Below are positions 16,181 through 23,644 of a stretch of DNA of 41,144 nucleotides, piece by piece; positions within the stretch are counted from its first letter, which is position 1; the number at the start of each line of letters is the position of its first letter. Position numbers and translations under genes: made by a program. The DNA is from Chloroflexota bacterium (GTDB taxonomy: Bacteria; Chloroflexota; Dehalococcoidia; Lucifugimonadales; Australimonadaceae), in the NCBI GenBank assembly GCA_022561985.1, contig JADFQE010000009.1, forward strand, positions 1 to 41,144, in the 5' to 3' direction. Under the pieces are notes generated by a model. That model had not been told where the DNA came from, did not search any database, and saw only the letters and a program-made list of their open reading frames with translations.

Positions 16181-17398
16181 ATGATCAACGGACCCATCGC
16201 CTGGGCGGCTGACTCCCTCGCCCGTTGGGCTTTCACGAAAGCCGTGCGCCAGCTCCGCGTTGGCAGCCTCGTCATCGAGACTCCGCACGGCCCGGACGTG
16301 GAGGTCCACGGGGCCCGGCCCGGGCCGGACGCCGTCCTGCGCGTGAACGACCCCTCGTTCTACCGGCGGTTCCTCCTCCACGGCGAGATCGGCTTCGGCG
16401 AGGCCTACCAGGGCGGGCTGTGCGACTCGCCGGACCTCGTGGCGCTGCTCCAGCTCGCCCTCGCCAACCGGGAGGCCATCGACTTCAACAGGGGTCCGCT
16501 CCGGCTGCTCTCACGGCTCAAGGACCGCAAGCTCCACGAGGGCCGCGACAACACGGAGGAGCACAGCCGCGACAACATCCACGCCCACTACGACCTGGGC
16601 AACGACTTCTTCAGCCTCTTCTTGGACGAGACCATGACCTATTCGTCCGCCGTGTTCGAGGAGCCGGACCAGCCGCTCCCCGACGCCCAGCGGAACAAGT
16701 ACCGCCTCATCTGCGAGGCGGCCAAGCTCACCGCGGACGACCACGTGCTGGAGATCGGGACGGGGTGGGGCGGCTTCGCCATCCACGCCGCGGGCACCTA
16801 CGGCGCCAAGGTGACCAGCATCACCATCTCCAAGGAGCAGTACACCCTCGCACGGCGCCGGGTGGCCGACGCGGGCCTCTCCGACCTCGTCGACGTGCAG
16901 CTGACCGACTACCGCGACGCCGTCGGCACCTACGACAAGATCGTCTCCATCGAGATGTTCGAGGCCGTCGGCGCCGAGTACTTCGAGACCTTCTTCGCCA
17001 AGTGCGCCTCGCTGCTCAAGCCGGGCGGGCGCCTCACGATGCAGGTCATCACCGTGCCCGATGCCACCTACGAGGCCCAGCGCACCGGCGTCAACTGGAT
17101 CCAGAAGTACATCTTCCCCGGCGGCGTGCTGCCGTCCACCGAGCAGATGGAGCGCTCCAGCGCACCGGCCGGGCTCAAGGTCTCCGCCGTCCACGACATC
17201 GGCCCCGACTACGCCGCGACGCTGCGTGTGTGGCGGCGCACCTTCTGGGAGCGCATCGACGACGTGCGGGCACAGGGGTACGACGAGTGGTTCATCCGGA
17301 CGTGGGACTACTACCTCGCGGGCTCCGAGGCCGGCTTCTCGACACGCACCTTCAGCGACGTTCAGATCGTCTTCGACAAGGCCGCGCGAACCCCCTAG
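16181..17398 (+). CDS. cfa: cyclopropane-fatty-acyl-phospholipid synthase
   Basis: 405 residues from ATG 16181, full length for the family. The N-terminal substrate domain is followed by the signature HYDLGNDFFSLFLDETMTYS, then the SAM-binding loop VLEIGTGWGGFA (189-200), and the catalytic-region motif SIEMFEAVG. The enzyme uses S-adenosylmethionine to add a methylene bridge across a double bond in membrane phospholipid acyl chains. It follows the desaturase-like gene that would make the double bond. The OsmC-like selenoprotein starts 17 bases after its stop. Confidence 0.96.
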   Translation: MINGPIAWAADSLARWAFTKAVRQLRVGSLVIETPHGPDVEVHGARPGPDAVLRVNDPSFYRRFLLHGEIGFGEAYQGGLCDSPDLVALLQLALANREAIDFNRGPLRLLSRLKDRKLHEGRDNTEEHSRDNIHAHYDLGNDFFSLFLDETMTYSSAVFEEPDQPLPDAQRNKYRLICEAAKLTADDHVLEIGTGWGGFAIHAAGTYGAKVTSITISKEQYTLARRRVADAGLSDLVDVQLTDYRDAVGTYDKIVSIEMFEAVGAEYFETFFAKCASLLKPGGRLTMQVITVPDATYEAQRTGVNWIQKYIFPGGVLPSTEQMERSSAPAGLKVSAVHDIGPDYAATLRVWRRTFWERIDDVRAQGYDEWFIRTWDYYLAGSEAGFSTRTFSDVQIVFDKAARTP

Positions 17399-17415
17399 CG
17401 CTTCAGGAGCATGCA

Positions 17416-17937
17416 ATGACCACGAGCGCGTCCCAGGAGTTCCCGGAAGCCCGCCGCGTCATCACCATCGAGACCGACGCCAAGACGATGGAGAAGATGC
17501 GGAAGGAGGGCGTCACCGAGGACGGCTTCACCGTGTACTGCGACGAGGCCGAGCGCCTCGGCGGAGACAACTCGGCGCCCTCGCCCATGCGCTACCTCTC
17601 CCTGTCCCTCGGCTTCTGACTGCTCACCCAGGTCGTCCGGTACGGACACATGATGAAGGTGGACATCACCAGCGCCCGGGTGCACGTGAGCGTGCGGTTC
17701 ACGCGCGAAGGCTCCGTGCTCGCCCAGACCATCCGCGCCGGCGCCGAGGGCATCGAGACCCGGCTCGAGGTCGAGTCGCCGGACGAGCCGGGAACGGTCG
17801 CGGGCGTCGTCCGCAACGCCGAGAACGGCTGCTACGTCATGCAGGCGCTGGCGAGCCCGACCCCCGTGGCCACCTCCGTCGCCCTCAACGGCGCCGAGCT
17901 CGACCTGACCGCCTACCCGCCCCCAACCCGCGACTAG
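17416..17937 (+). CDS. selenocysteine-containing OsmC-family peroxidase, TGA at 17617 read as Sec
   Basis: From ATG 17416 (AGGAG upstream) one frame runs to TAG 17935-17937, 173 residues, with a single TGA at codon 68. Left of it: FTVYCDEAERLGGDNSAPSP and LSLSLGF; right of it: LLTQVVRYGHMMKVD, then VRNAENGCYVMQAL. OsmC proteins have a catalytic cysteine in this GFC-LLT context and a second one in the later GC motif, here Cys139. The TGA thus matches the first catalytic cysteine, giving a Sec68/Cys139 pair. A hairpin (17635-17647) follows at SECIS distance. The enzyme would reduce organic hydroperoxides. It follows the desaturase and cfa genes closely, so lipid peroxides are a plausible substrate. 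A two-gene reading (67 and 95 residues) is less likely, as each half lacks part of the fold. Confidence 0.85.
17620..17647 (+). promoter_or_regulatory. candidate bSECIS element of the OsmC gene
   Basis: GTCCG (17635-17639) pairs with CGGAC (17643-17647) around a GTA loop; GT/AC extends the stem past a bulged C. The loop starts 20 bases after TGA, almost the same spacing as in the peroxiredoxin gene. Confidence 0.6.
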
Positions 17938-18022
17938 GGCCCGCCCACCCCCACCGCTCGCCAGGGATGCCAGCGAGAGGGCATGGCGCGCCCCGCTGCG
18001 CGCCCGCGCCGAGCGAGCGGCG

Positions 18023-18106
18023 CTACCACATGGTGTTTCGGGCGCGATCTCCTTACAATATCTTGTGTCTAGCCTCTTGACACCCGCTACGCAGAGCGCC
18101 CATACT
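18023..18106 (+). promoter_or_regulatory. nrdA control region: two putative NrdR boxes and a promoter
   Basis: TTACAATATCTTGTGT (18053-18068) is close to the NrdR-box consensus; a weaker match, CTACCACATGGTGTTT, starts at 18023, exactly 30 bases earlier, the usual spacing for NrdR pairs. A promoter follows: TTGACA (18077-18082) and CATACT (18101-18106). NrdR represses nrd genes when dATP is plentiful. Confidence 0.6.
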
Positions 18107-18162
18107 TGCGCTCCGCCGCGCAGCCGATGCAGCACGGCGGACGACCGTTCCGGAGGGTTCCG

Positions 18163-20625
18163 ATGACCACTACGCCCCTGGCCCCAGGAAGCGTCAGCGA
18201 CGACGGCGGTGTGCTGGCCGCACCCGCGGCCATGCAGATCCGCAAGCGCAACGGCGGTCTGGAGACCGCCGACGTCATGAAGATCGTGCGCGCGGTGGAG
18301 CGCTCCGCCGGCGGTCTCGACGACGTGGACCCGCTGCGCGTCGCCACGCGCACCATCAGCGGCCTCTACGACGGCGCGACCACCCGCGAGCTCGACGAGC
18401 TGTCCATCCGGACGGCCGCGTCGCTCATCGCCGAGGAGCCCGAGTACTCGAAGCTGGCGGCACGCCTCCTCGGCGTCTTCGTCGACAAGGAGGTCCACAA
18501 CCAGGACATCCAGTCCTTCTCCCAGTCGGTGAAGTCCGGGCACACCCTCGGCCTCATGGACGACCAGGTGGCGGGCTTCGTCGCCGACAACGCCCGGAAG
18601 CTCAACGACGCGATCGTGCCCGAGCGCAACACGCTCTTCGAGTACTTCGGCATCCGGACCCTCTATGACCGCTACCTGCTGAAGCACCCGGAGACCCGGT
18701 ACTCCATCGAGACGCCGCAGCACTTCTTCCTGCGCGTCGCCTGCGGGCTCACCGAGTCGCCCTCAGAAGCCATCGAGCTCTACGACCTGATGTCGCAGAT
18801 GGACTACATGCCCAGCTCCCCGACGCTGTTCAACTCCGGCACGCGGCACCCGCAGATGTCCTCGTGCTACCTGCTCGACTCGCCCCAGGACGACCTGGAG
18901 TCCATCTACAACCGCTACACGGACATCGCCAAGCTCTCCAAGTACGCCGGGGGCATCGGCGTGTCCTTCTCGCGCGTCCGCTCGCGCGGCTCCCTCATCC
19001 GCGGCACCAACGGCAAGTCCAACGGCATCGTGCCCTGGCTCAAGACCCTCGACTCCTCCGTCGCCGCCGTGAACCAGGGCGGCAAGCGCAAGGGCGCGGC
19101 GTGCGTCTACGTCGAGACGTGGCACGCGGACATCGAGGAGTTCCTCGAGATGCGCGACAACACCGGCGACGAGGCGCGCCGGGCGCACAACCTGAACCTC
19201 GCCAACTGGGTGCCTGATCTGTTCATGCGCCGGGTCGAAGAGGACGCCGTCTGGTCGCTGTTCGACCCCAAGGTGCTCCCGGAGCTCGTCGACACCTACG
19301 GCGAGACCTTCGAGCGCATCTACCTCGAGGCCGAGGCGGAGGGGCGCTTCGAGCGCCAGCTCCCGGCCCGCGAGCTCTACGCCCGGATGATGCGCACCCT
19401 CGCGCAGACCGGCAACGGCTGGATGACCTTCAAGGACCCCTCGAACGCGAAGTCGAGCCAGACGCTCAAGCCCGAGAACGTCATCCACCTCTCGAACCTG
19501 TGCACGGAGATCCTGGAGGTCACCTCGGCGGACGAGACGGCGGTGTGCAACCTCGGCTCGATCAACCTCGGCCACTTCATCATGGACGACGAGGCCGGCT
19601 TCGACTTCGAGCGGCTCGGCCGGGTGGTCCGCACGGCCGTGCGCTACCTCGACCGCGTGGTCGACATCAACTTCTACCCGACCGGCGCGTCGGGACACTC
19701 CAACGCGCGCTGGCGGCCGGTGGGACTCGGCATCATGGGCCTCCAGGACGTGTTCTTCCAGCTGCGGATGCCCTTCGACTCCGAGGCCGCACGGACGCTT
19801 GCGGCCCGCATCCAAGAGGAGATCTACTTCTGGGCGCTGACCACGTCCAACGAGCTCGCCGAGGCCCACGGCCCCCACGAGACCTTCGCCGACACGCGCG
19901 CCGCGCAAGGCGACCTCCAGTTCGACCTCTGGGGCATCACGCCCACCAAGCCCGCGTGGGGAGAGCTCAAGGAGCGCATCGCCCAGTACGGGCTGCGCAA
20001 CTCGCTGCTCATCGCCATCGCCCCGACGGCCACCATCGCGTCCATCTGCGGCGCGTACGAGTGCATCGAGCCCCAGGTCTCCAACCTGTTCAAGCGGGAG
20101 ACGCTCTCCGGGGAGTTCCTCCAGATCAACAACTACCTGGTGCGCGACCTCAAGGAGCGCGGGCTGTGGACCGAGGAGGTCCGCACGAAGATCAAGCTGA
20201 ACGAGGGGGCCATCGCGGATATCGAGGAGATCCCCCAGGGCCTGCGCGACCTCTACCGGACGGCGTGGGAGCTGCCGCAGAAGGCACTCATCGACATGGC
20301 CGCCGCGCGCGGGCCGTACATCGACCAGTCCCAGTCGCTGAACCTGTTCATGGCCTCGCCGACCATCGGCAAGCTCTCGTCCATGTACCTCTACGCGTGG
20401 AAGAGCGGGCTGAAGACGACCTACTACCTGCGCTCGCGCCCGGCCACGCGCATCATGCAGACCACCACGGCAGCGCAGCCCGCCACGAGCACGGCCACGG
20501 CCGAGGACACAGCCCCCGCGGCCCCCACGGCTCCCACAGGAGCGACCGCGATCGTGGAGCTGACGGACGCCGAAGCCATCGCCTGCTCGCTGGAGAACCC
20601 AGAGGAGTGCGAAGCCTGCCAGTAG
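18163..20625 (+). CDS. nrdA: ribonucleoside-diphosphate reductase class I, alpha subunit
   Basis: 820 residues from ATG 18163 with GGAGGG upstream; a longer frame begins at 18106 but overlaps the promoter. An ATP-cone near residues 24-110 (MQIRKRNGG, VMKIVRAVE) allows dATP control. The catalytic domain has SSCYLLD (redox Cys), NLCTEILEV (radical Cys between Asn and Glu), VCNLGSINL (second redox Cys), and PTATIASICGAYECIEP. The radical-transfer tyrosines lie in KSGLKTTYYLR. The Ala/Thr/Pro linker and terminal CSLENPEECEACQ carry the cysteines reduced by thioredoxin or glutaredoxin. The partner nrdB is 1.3 kb downstream on the same strand, with three small genes between. Confidence 0.98.
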   Translation: MTTTPLAPGSVSDDGGVLAAPAAMQIRKRNGGLETADVMKIVRAVERSAGGLDDVDPLRVATRTISGLYDGATTRELDELSIRTAASLIAEEPEYSKLAARLLGVFVDKEVHNQDIQSFSQSVKSGHTLGLMDDQVAGFVADNARKLNDAIVPERNTLFEYFGIRTLYDRYLLKHPETRYSIETPQHFFLRVACGLTESPSEAIELYDLMSQMDYMPSSPTLFNSGTRHPQMSSCYLLDSPQDDLESIYNRYTDIAKLSKYAGGIGVSFSRVRSRGSLIRGTNGKSNGIVPWLKTLDSSVAAVNQGGKRKGAACVYVETWHADIEEFLEMRDNTGDEARRAHNLNLANWVPDLFMRRVEEDAVWSLFDPKVLPELVDTYGETFERIYLEAEAEGRFERQLPARELYARMMRTLAQTGNGWMTFKDPSNAKSSQTLKPENVIHLSNLCTEILEVTSADETAVCNLGSINLGHFIMDDEAGFDFERLGRVVRTAVRYLDRVVDINFYPTGASGHSNARWRPVGLGIMGLQDVFFQLRMPFDSEAARTLAARIQEEIYFWALTTSNELAEAHGPHETFADTRAAQGDLQFDLWGITPTKPAWGELKERIAQYGLRNSLLIAIAPTATIASICGAYECIEPQVSNLFKRETLSGEFLQINNYLVRDLKERGLWTEEVRTKIKLNEGAIADIEEIPQGLRDLYRTAWELPQKALIDMAAARGPYIDQSQSLNLFMASPTIGKLSSMYLYAWKSGLKTTYYLRSRPATRIMQTTTAAQPATSTATAEDTAPAAPTAPTGATAIVELTDAEAIACSLENPEECEACQ

Positions 20626-20648
20626 ACGTGGAGCGAAGGATGTGAGTT

Positions 20649-20960
20649 GTGCAAAACGGCCTCGTTTCAGTGTGCTTTCGTCATGTGGACCACTGTCACT
20701 CTCTCTTGAACGAGTGTGGACAGATCCTGTCTGACGGTAGGCCATTGTCAAACGACCTCGGTGTTTCGTTACACGCTCTTGGAATTCCCCGACGGATTGA
20801 ACGGAGGCTCAATGAGGTCGCCATCTATCTGCCAGGGATGGATGCCATCGCCAATGAATACCCCGATGCGCTCAAGCTAGGCGAAGCAATCACAGTCAAT
20901 GACGCTGTGGCAGCGGTCCATGCAGAGGTCGCCCAGGTTGAGCAGGTTTGCGGCTCGTAG
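20649..20960 (+). CDS. small hypothetical protein
   Basis: 103 residues from GTG 20649, 23 bases after nrdA. The sequence has lower GC than its neighbours. A middle part, LGVSLHALGIPRRIERRLNE, could form a helix-turn-helix-like pair of helices, but I recognise no family. Its ribosome site is weak. It may be a foreign insertion in the nrd locus or a non-coding stretch; confidence is modest. Confidence 0.4.
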   Translation: MQNGLVSVCFRHVDHCHSLLNECGQILSDGRPLSNDLGVSLHALGIPRRIERRLNEVAIYLPGMDAIANEYPDALKLGEAITVNDAVAAVHAEVAQVEQVCGS

Positions 20961-20969
20961 CCACCATCC

Positions 20970-21000
20970 CCGCTCACCCTGAGCCTGTCGAAGGGCGAGG
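20970..21000 (+). repeat. dispersed palindromic repeat, copy 3
   Basis: CCGCTCACCCTGAGCCTGTC followed by GAAGGGCGAGG, directly upstream of the GIY-YIG gene and inverted relative to copy 4. The ribosome site of that gene lies at its edge. Confidence 0.8.
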
Positions 21001-21015
21001 AGACGCAAGCCAAGC

Positions 21016-21318
21016 ATGGCGTTCTCGGTGTACATCCTGCGCTGCGCCGACGGCTCGTACTACACCGGGCACACGGAGGACCTGGAGGCGCGGCTGGCAG
21101 GGCACCAGATGGGGAGGGTCGCAGGCTACACGCAGACGAGGAGGCCCGTGAGTCTCGTGTTCAGCCAGCAGTTCGCCAGCCGAGACGCAGCGTTCGCGGC
21201 GGAGCGGCAGATCAAGGGCTGGACGAGGGTCAAGAAAGAGGCGCTGATCCGCGGTGAGTGGAGCCGGCTCCCGGCCCTCGCTCACTCATCCTTCGACAGG
21301 CTCAGGACGAGCGGGTAG
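21016..21318 (+). CDS. GIY-YIG nuclease family protein (UPF0213-like)
   Basis: 100 residues. The GIY-YIG fold is shown by VYILRCADGSYYTGHTEDLEARL (GIY- and YIG-equivalents), TQTRRPVSLVFSQ and the catalytic-type AAERQIKGW helix with Glu. It is a single-domain member without DNA-binding extension. The C-terminal residues SSFDRLRTSG are encoded by the dispersed repeat copy 4. The gene is flanked on both sides by inverted copies of that repeat, so the unit looks like a small mobile or mobilised element inserted between nrdA and nrdB. Function of this family is largely unknown; single-stranded or branched DNA cutting is possible. Confidence 0.85.
   Translation: MAFSVYILRCADGSYYTGHTEDLEARLAGHQMGRVAGYTQTRRPVSLVFSQQFASRDAAFAAERQIKGWTRVKKEALIRGEWSRLPALAHSSFDRLRTSG
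21287..21315 (-). repeat. dispersed palindromic repeat, copy 4
   Basis: CATCCTTCGACAGGCTCAGG followed by ACGAGCGGG; overlaps the end of the GIY-YIG gene and mirrors copy 3. Confidence 0.8.
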
Positions 21319-21387
21319 GCGTCGAGGACTCGATGATAGGCGACATGAACCGATGAGCTTGCGTAGGCGATAGGAACAGACATCCCG

Positions 21388-21807
21388 ATGAGCCAACACA
21401 CGCAACACTTCGAGGACCGCCCCGGCGAGGCGCCCGACTACTACCCCCTGCTGGAGAAGCTGGTCGACGTCGTGAGCGACGCGGCCGAGCGCTTGAGCGC
21501 GCTCGCCGCGGACTACGAGCCGGCGCTCGCCGTCCGGGCGACGGTCGTCCAAGGGCAGCTCATGCTCATGGAGCGGCCGGATGCGCCGACGCCGCTGGCG
21601 CTGCTTGAGCGCCTCGGGCTCGCGGCCGGCGAGGCCATCGAGCGGTTGGAGAGCGAGCTGAGCGTGCGCGAGTCGGGGCTCGATGCGCAGGACACCATCC
21701 AGAAGCGCATCATCGCCGACCTGCGGCAGCGGATCGCCGCGTACAGAACCGACATGGAGGCTGCCAAGCGCCTCTTGCTGGATGGGATGGGCCCGTCGTC
21801 AAATTAG
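21388..21807 (+). CDS. hypothetical protein with coiled-coil character
   Basis: 139 residues, almost all predicted helical from the heptad-like pattern of Leu, Ala and Glu (for example LLERLGLAAGEAIERLESEL and IIADLRQRIAAYRTDMEAAK). No signal peptide, membrane segment or cysteine. It lies 96 bases before nrdB. I do not recognise a family. Confidence 0.65.
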   Translation: MSQHTQHFEDRPGEAPDYYPLLEKLVDVVSDAAERLSALAADYEPALAVRATVVQGQLMLMERPDAPTPLALLERLGLAAGEAIERLESELSVRESGLDAQDTIQKRIIADLRQRIAAYRTDMEAAKRLLLDGMGPSSN

Positions 21808-21903
21808 GCGCCCCCGCGCCCCAAGACCCGCCCCATGACTCACATGACTCATGGGTGCGCTCCATAGTCACGTCGGCATAGCAGAACGGAGAGACGAACA
21901 GTC

Positions 21904-22905
21904 ATGGCGATCCTCGACCCCGGCATGGACCTCACGCTGCGCCCCATGCGGTACCCCGAGTTCTACGAGATGTACAAGAACGGGATCCGCAACACGTGGA
22001 CGGTCGACGAGGTCGACTTCTCCGACGACATCAAGGACCTCCAGCAGAAGCTCACGGAGCCCGAGCGGCACCTGGTCCGGCGGCTCGTCGCATTCTTCGC
22101 GACAGGCGACGCCATCGTCGCCAACAACCTGGTGCTCAACCTCTACAAGCACCTCAACTCGCCGGAGGCGCGCCTCTACCTCTCCCGCCAGCTCTTCGAG
22201 GAGGCCGTGCACATCCAGTTCTACCTGACGCTGCTCGACACCTACATCCCGGACATCGACGAGCGCGCCGAGATGTTCCGCGCGGTGGAGACCGTGCCGT
22301 CGATCCAGCGCAAGGCGGACTTCTGCTTCCGCTGGCTCGACTCGATCCACGACCTGGACAGGCTCGAGACCGACGAGCACCGACGCAAGTTCCTGCTGAA
22401 CCTCATCTGCTACGCCACCTGCGTCGAAGGCCTCTTCTTCTACGCGGCCTTCGCCTACGTCTACTTCATGCGCTCCAAGGGGCTCCTGAACGGCCTCGCC
22501 TCCGGCACGAACTGGGTCTTCCGGGACGAGAGCGCCCACATGACCTTCGCGCTCGCCGCCGTGCGGACCACGCGCGCCGAGTACCCGCACCTCTTCGACG
22601 AGGCGCTCGAGCGGCAGGTCGGCGAGATGATGGACGACGCCCTGGACTGCGAGACGCAGTTCGCCGAGGACCTGCTGAGCGGCTCCGTTGCCGGCCTCAC
22701 CGTCAAGGAGATCCGCGAATACCTCGAGAACGTCGCCGACCAGCGGCTCGTGAACCTGGGCATGGCCAAGCGCTACGGCACGCGCAACCCGCTCACGTTC
22801 ATGGAACTCCAGGACGTGCAGGAGCTCTCCAACTTCTTCGAGCGCCGCGTCTCCGCCTACCAGACGGCCGTCACGGGCCAGGTCACCTTCGACGAGAGCT
22901 TCTGA
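21904..22905 (+). CDS. nrdB: ribonucleoside-diphosphate reductase class I, beta subunit
   Basis: 333 residues. Iron ligands are visible as Asp69 (FATGDAIVANN), Glu100 and His103 (FEEAVHIQFY), Glu175 (CVEGLFFY), Glu209 and His212 (RDESAHMTF). Tyr107, four residues after His103, matches the radical tyrosine of class Ia enzymes. The C-terminus VTGQVTFDESF resembles the peptide that docks onto NrdA. Together with NrdA it makes deoxynucleotides under oxygen. Metal choice (Fe or Mn) cannot be read. Confidence 0.97.
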   Translation: MAILDPGMDLTLRPMRYPEFYEMYKNGIRNTWTVDEVDFSDDIKDLQQKLTEPERHLVRRLVAFFATGDAIVANNLVLNLYKHLNSPEARLYLSRQLFEEAVHIQFYLTLLDTYIPDIDERAEMFRAVETVPSIQRKADFCFRWLDSIHDLDRLETDEHRRKFLLNLICYATCVEGLFFYAAFAYVYFMRSKGLLNGLASGTNWVFRDESAHMTFALAAVRTTRAEYPHLFDEALERQVGEMMDDALDCETQFAEDLLSGSVAGLTVKEIREYLENVADQRLVNLGMAKRYGTRNPLTFMELQDVQELSNFFERRVSAYQTAVTGQVTFDESF

Positions 22906-22942
22906 GCGCCAGGCCGGGGCGAGGCACCCCGGCGGCCATGCG

Positions 22943-23416
22943 CTAGGCGGCCCGGAGGGCGGTGCCCTCGGTGAGGCCGATCCGGATGCTCATCACGCCC
23001 ATCGCGCTCTCGAAGGATGCGCGGATCTGCGGGTTGGTCACGCTGACCCGGGCGCCCCGAGAAAGCAGCACCGGCGGGCTGATGTCGCACACGTAGTTGG
23101 CGGCGGCAAGCTCGACGGTCGCGTTGCCCGTGATGATGTTGGCGAGCTCCCCGATGGCGGACATACCCACCTCGTCCAGCTCCTCGAAGGGGCTGCCGCA
23201 CATCACACCGGCGATAGCCAGCGACGTCGCGTTCGAGAACTCGTAGAACACGTTCCCCTTGAGCCCGCCGGTCACGCCGATGATCGCGGTGAGGTCCTCC
23301 GTCGTGAACGTGCCGGTCACCGCGTGCGCCCCGTGGTACGTCAGCTCCTCACCGAGCTCTTTCTTCCACACATCGAGGGCCGGCGTCAGGAACGCATTGA
23401 CGAACTCGGCTTTCAT
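22943..23416 (-). CDS. CheX-like chemotaxis phosphatase
   Basis: 157 residues from ATG 23416, with AGGAGG about 11 bases upstream; the longer frame upstream lacks coding character. The family phosphatase motif is seen as SAIGELANIITGN, with Glu90 and Asn93, and a following ISPP about 21 residues later. CheX dephosphorylates CheY-P, or other response regulators with related folds. No other chemotaxis gene is adjacent, though the protein at 24984-25559 begins with a FliM-like CheY-binding peptide. A lone CheX may work on a non-motility regulator. Confidence 0.85.
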   Translation of the reverse strand: MKAEFVNAFLTPALDVWKKELGEELTYHGAHAVTGTFTTEDLTAIIGVTGGLKGNVFYEFSNATSLAIAGVMCGSPFEELDEVGMSAIGELANIITGNATVELAAANYVCDISPPVLLSRGARVSVTNPQIRASFESAMGVMSIRIGLTEGTALRAA

Positions 23417-23644
23417 CTTGGGGATCGCCTCCTGATGGAAATAGCGGAGAGATGGCGTGGGGGTGGGCACGCCGATCCGGTGCCTACCCACGTAGGCTAC
23501 GCGCCGCTCCGGGATGAGCGGCACCGCCCGCACCCCCAACCGGGGTTGGTATCTGCCCGCAATCGGGGCGAGGGTCAGCACCCCAGTGCGCATCCGCAAG
23601 CAGGCCACGGCCTGGCCGGCGGGCCGCTGCGCTCAAGCGCGACG

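Noticed and set aside
16225-17619. A 464-codon frame overlapping cfa whose end looks like a protein
   Set aside because: Only its last 67 codons are real and belong to the OsmC gene starting at 17416; the rest is a shadow of cfa.
17650-17937. A separate 95-residue protein after the TGA
   Set aside because: It is in the same frame as the 67-codon part before it and completes the OsmC fold, so a single gene is preferred.
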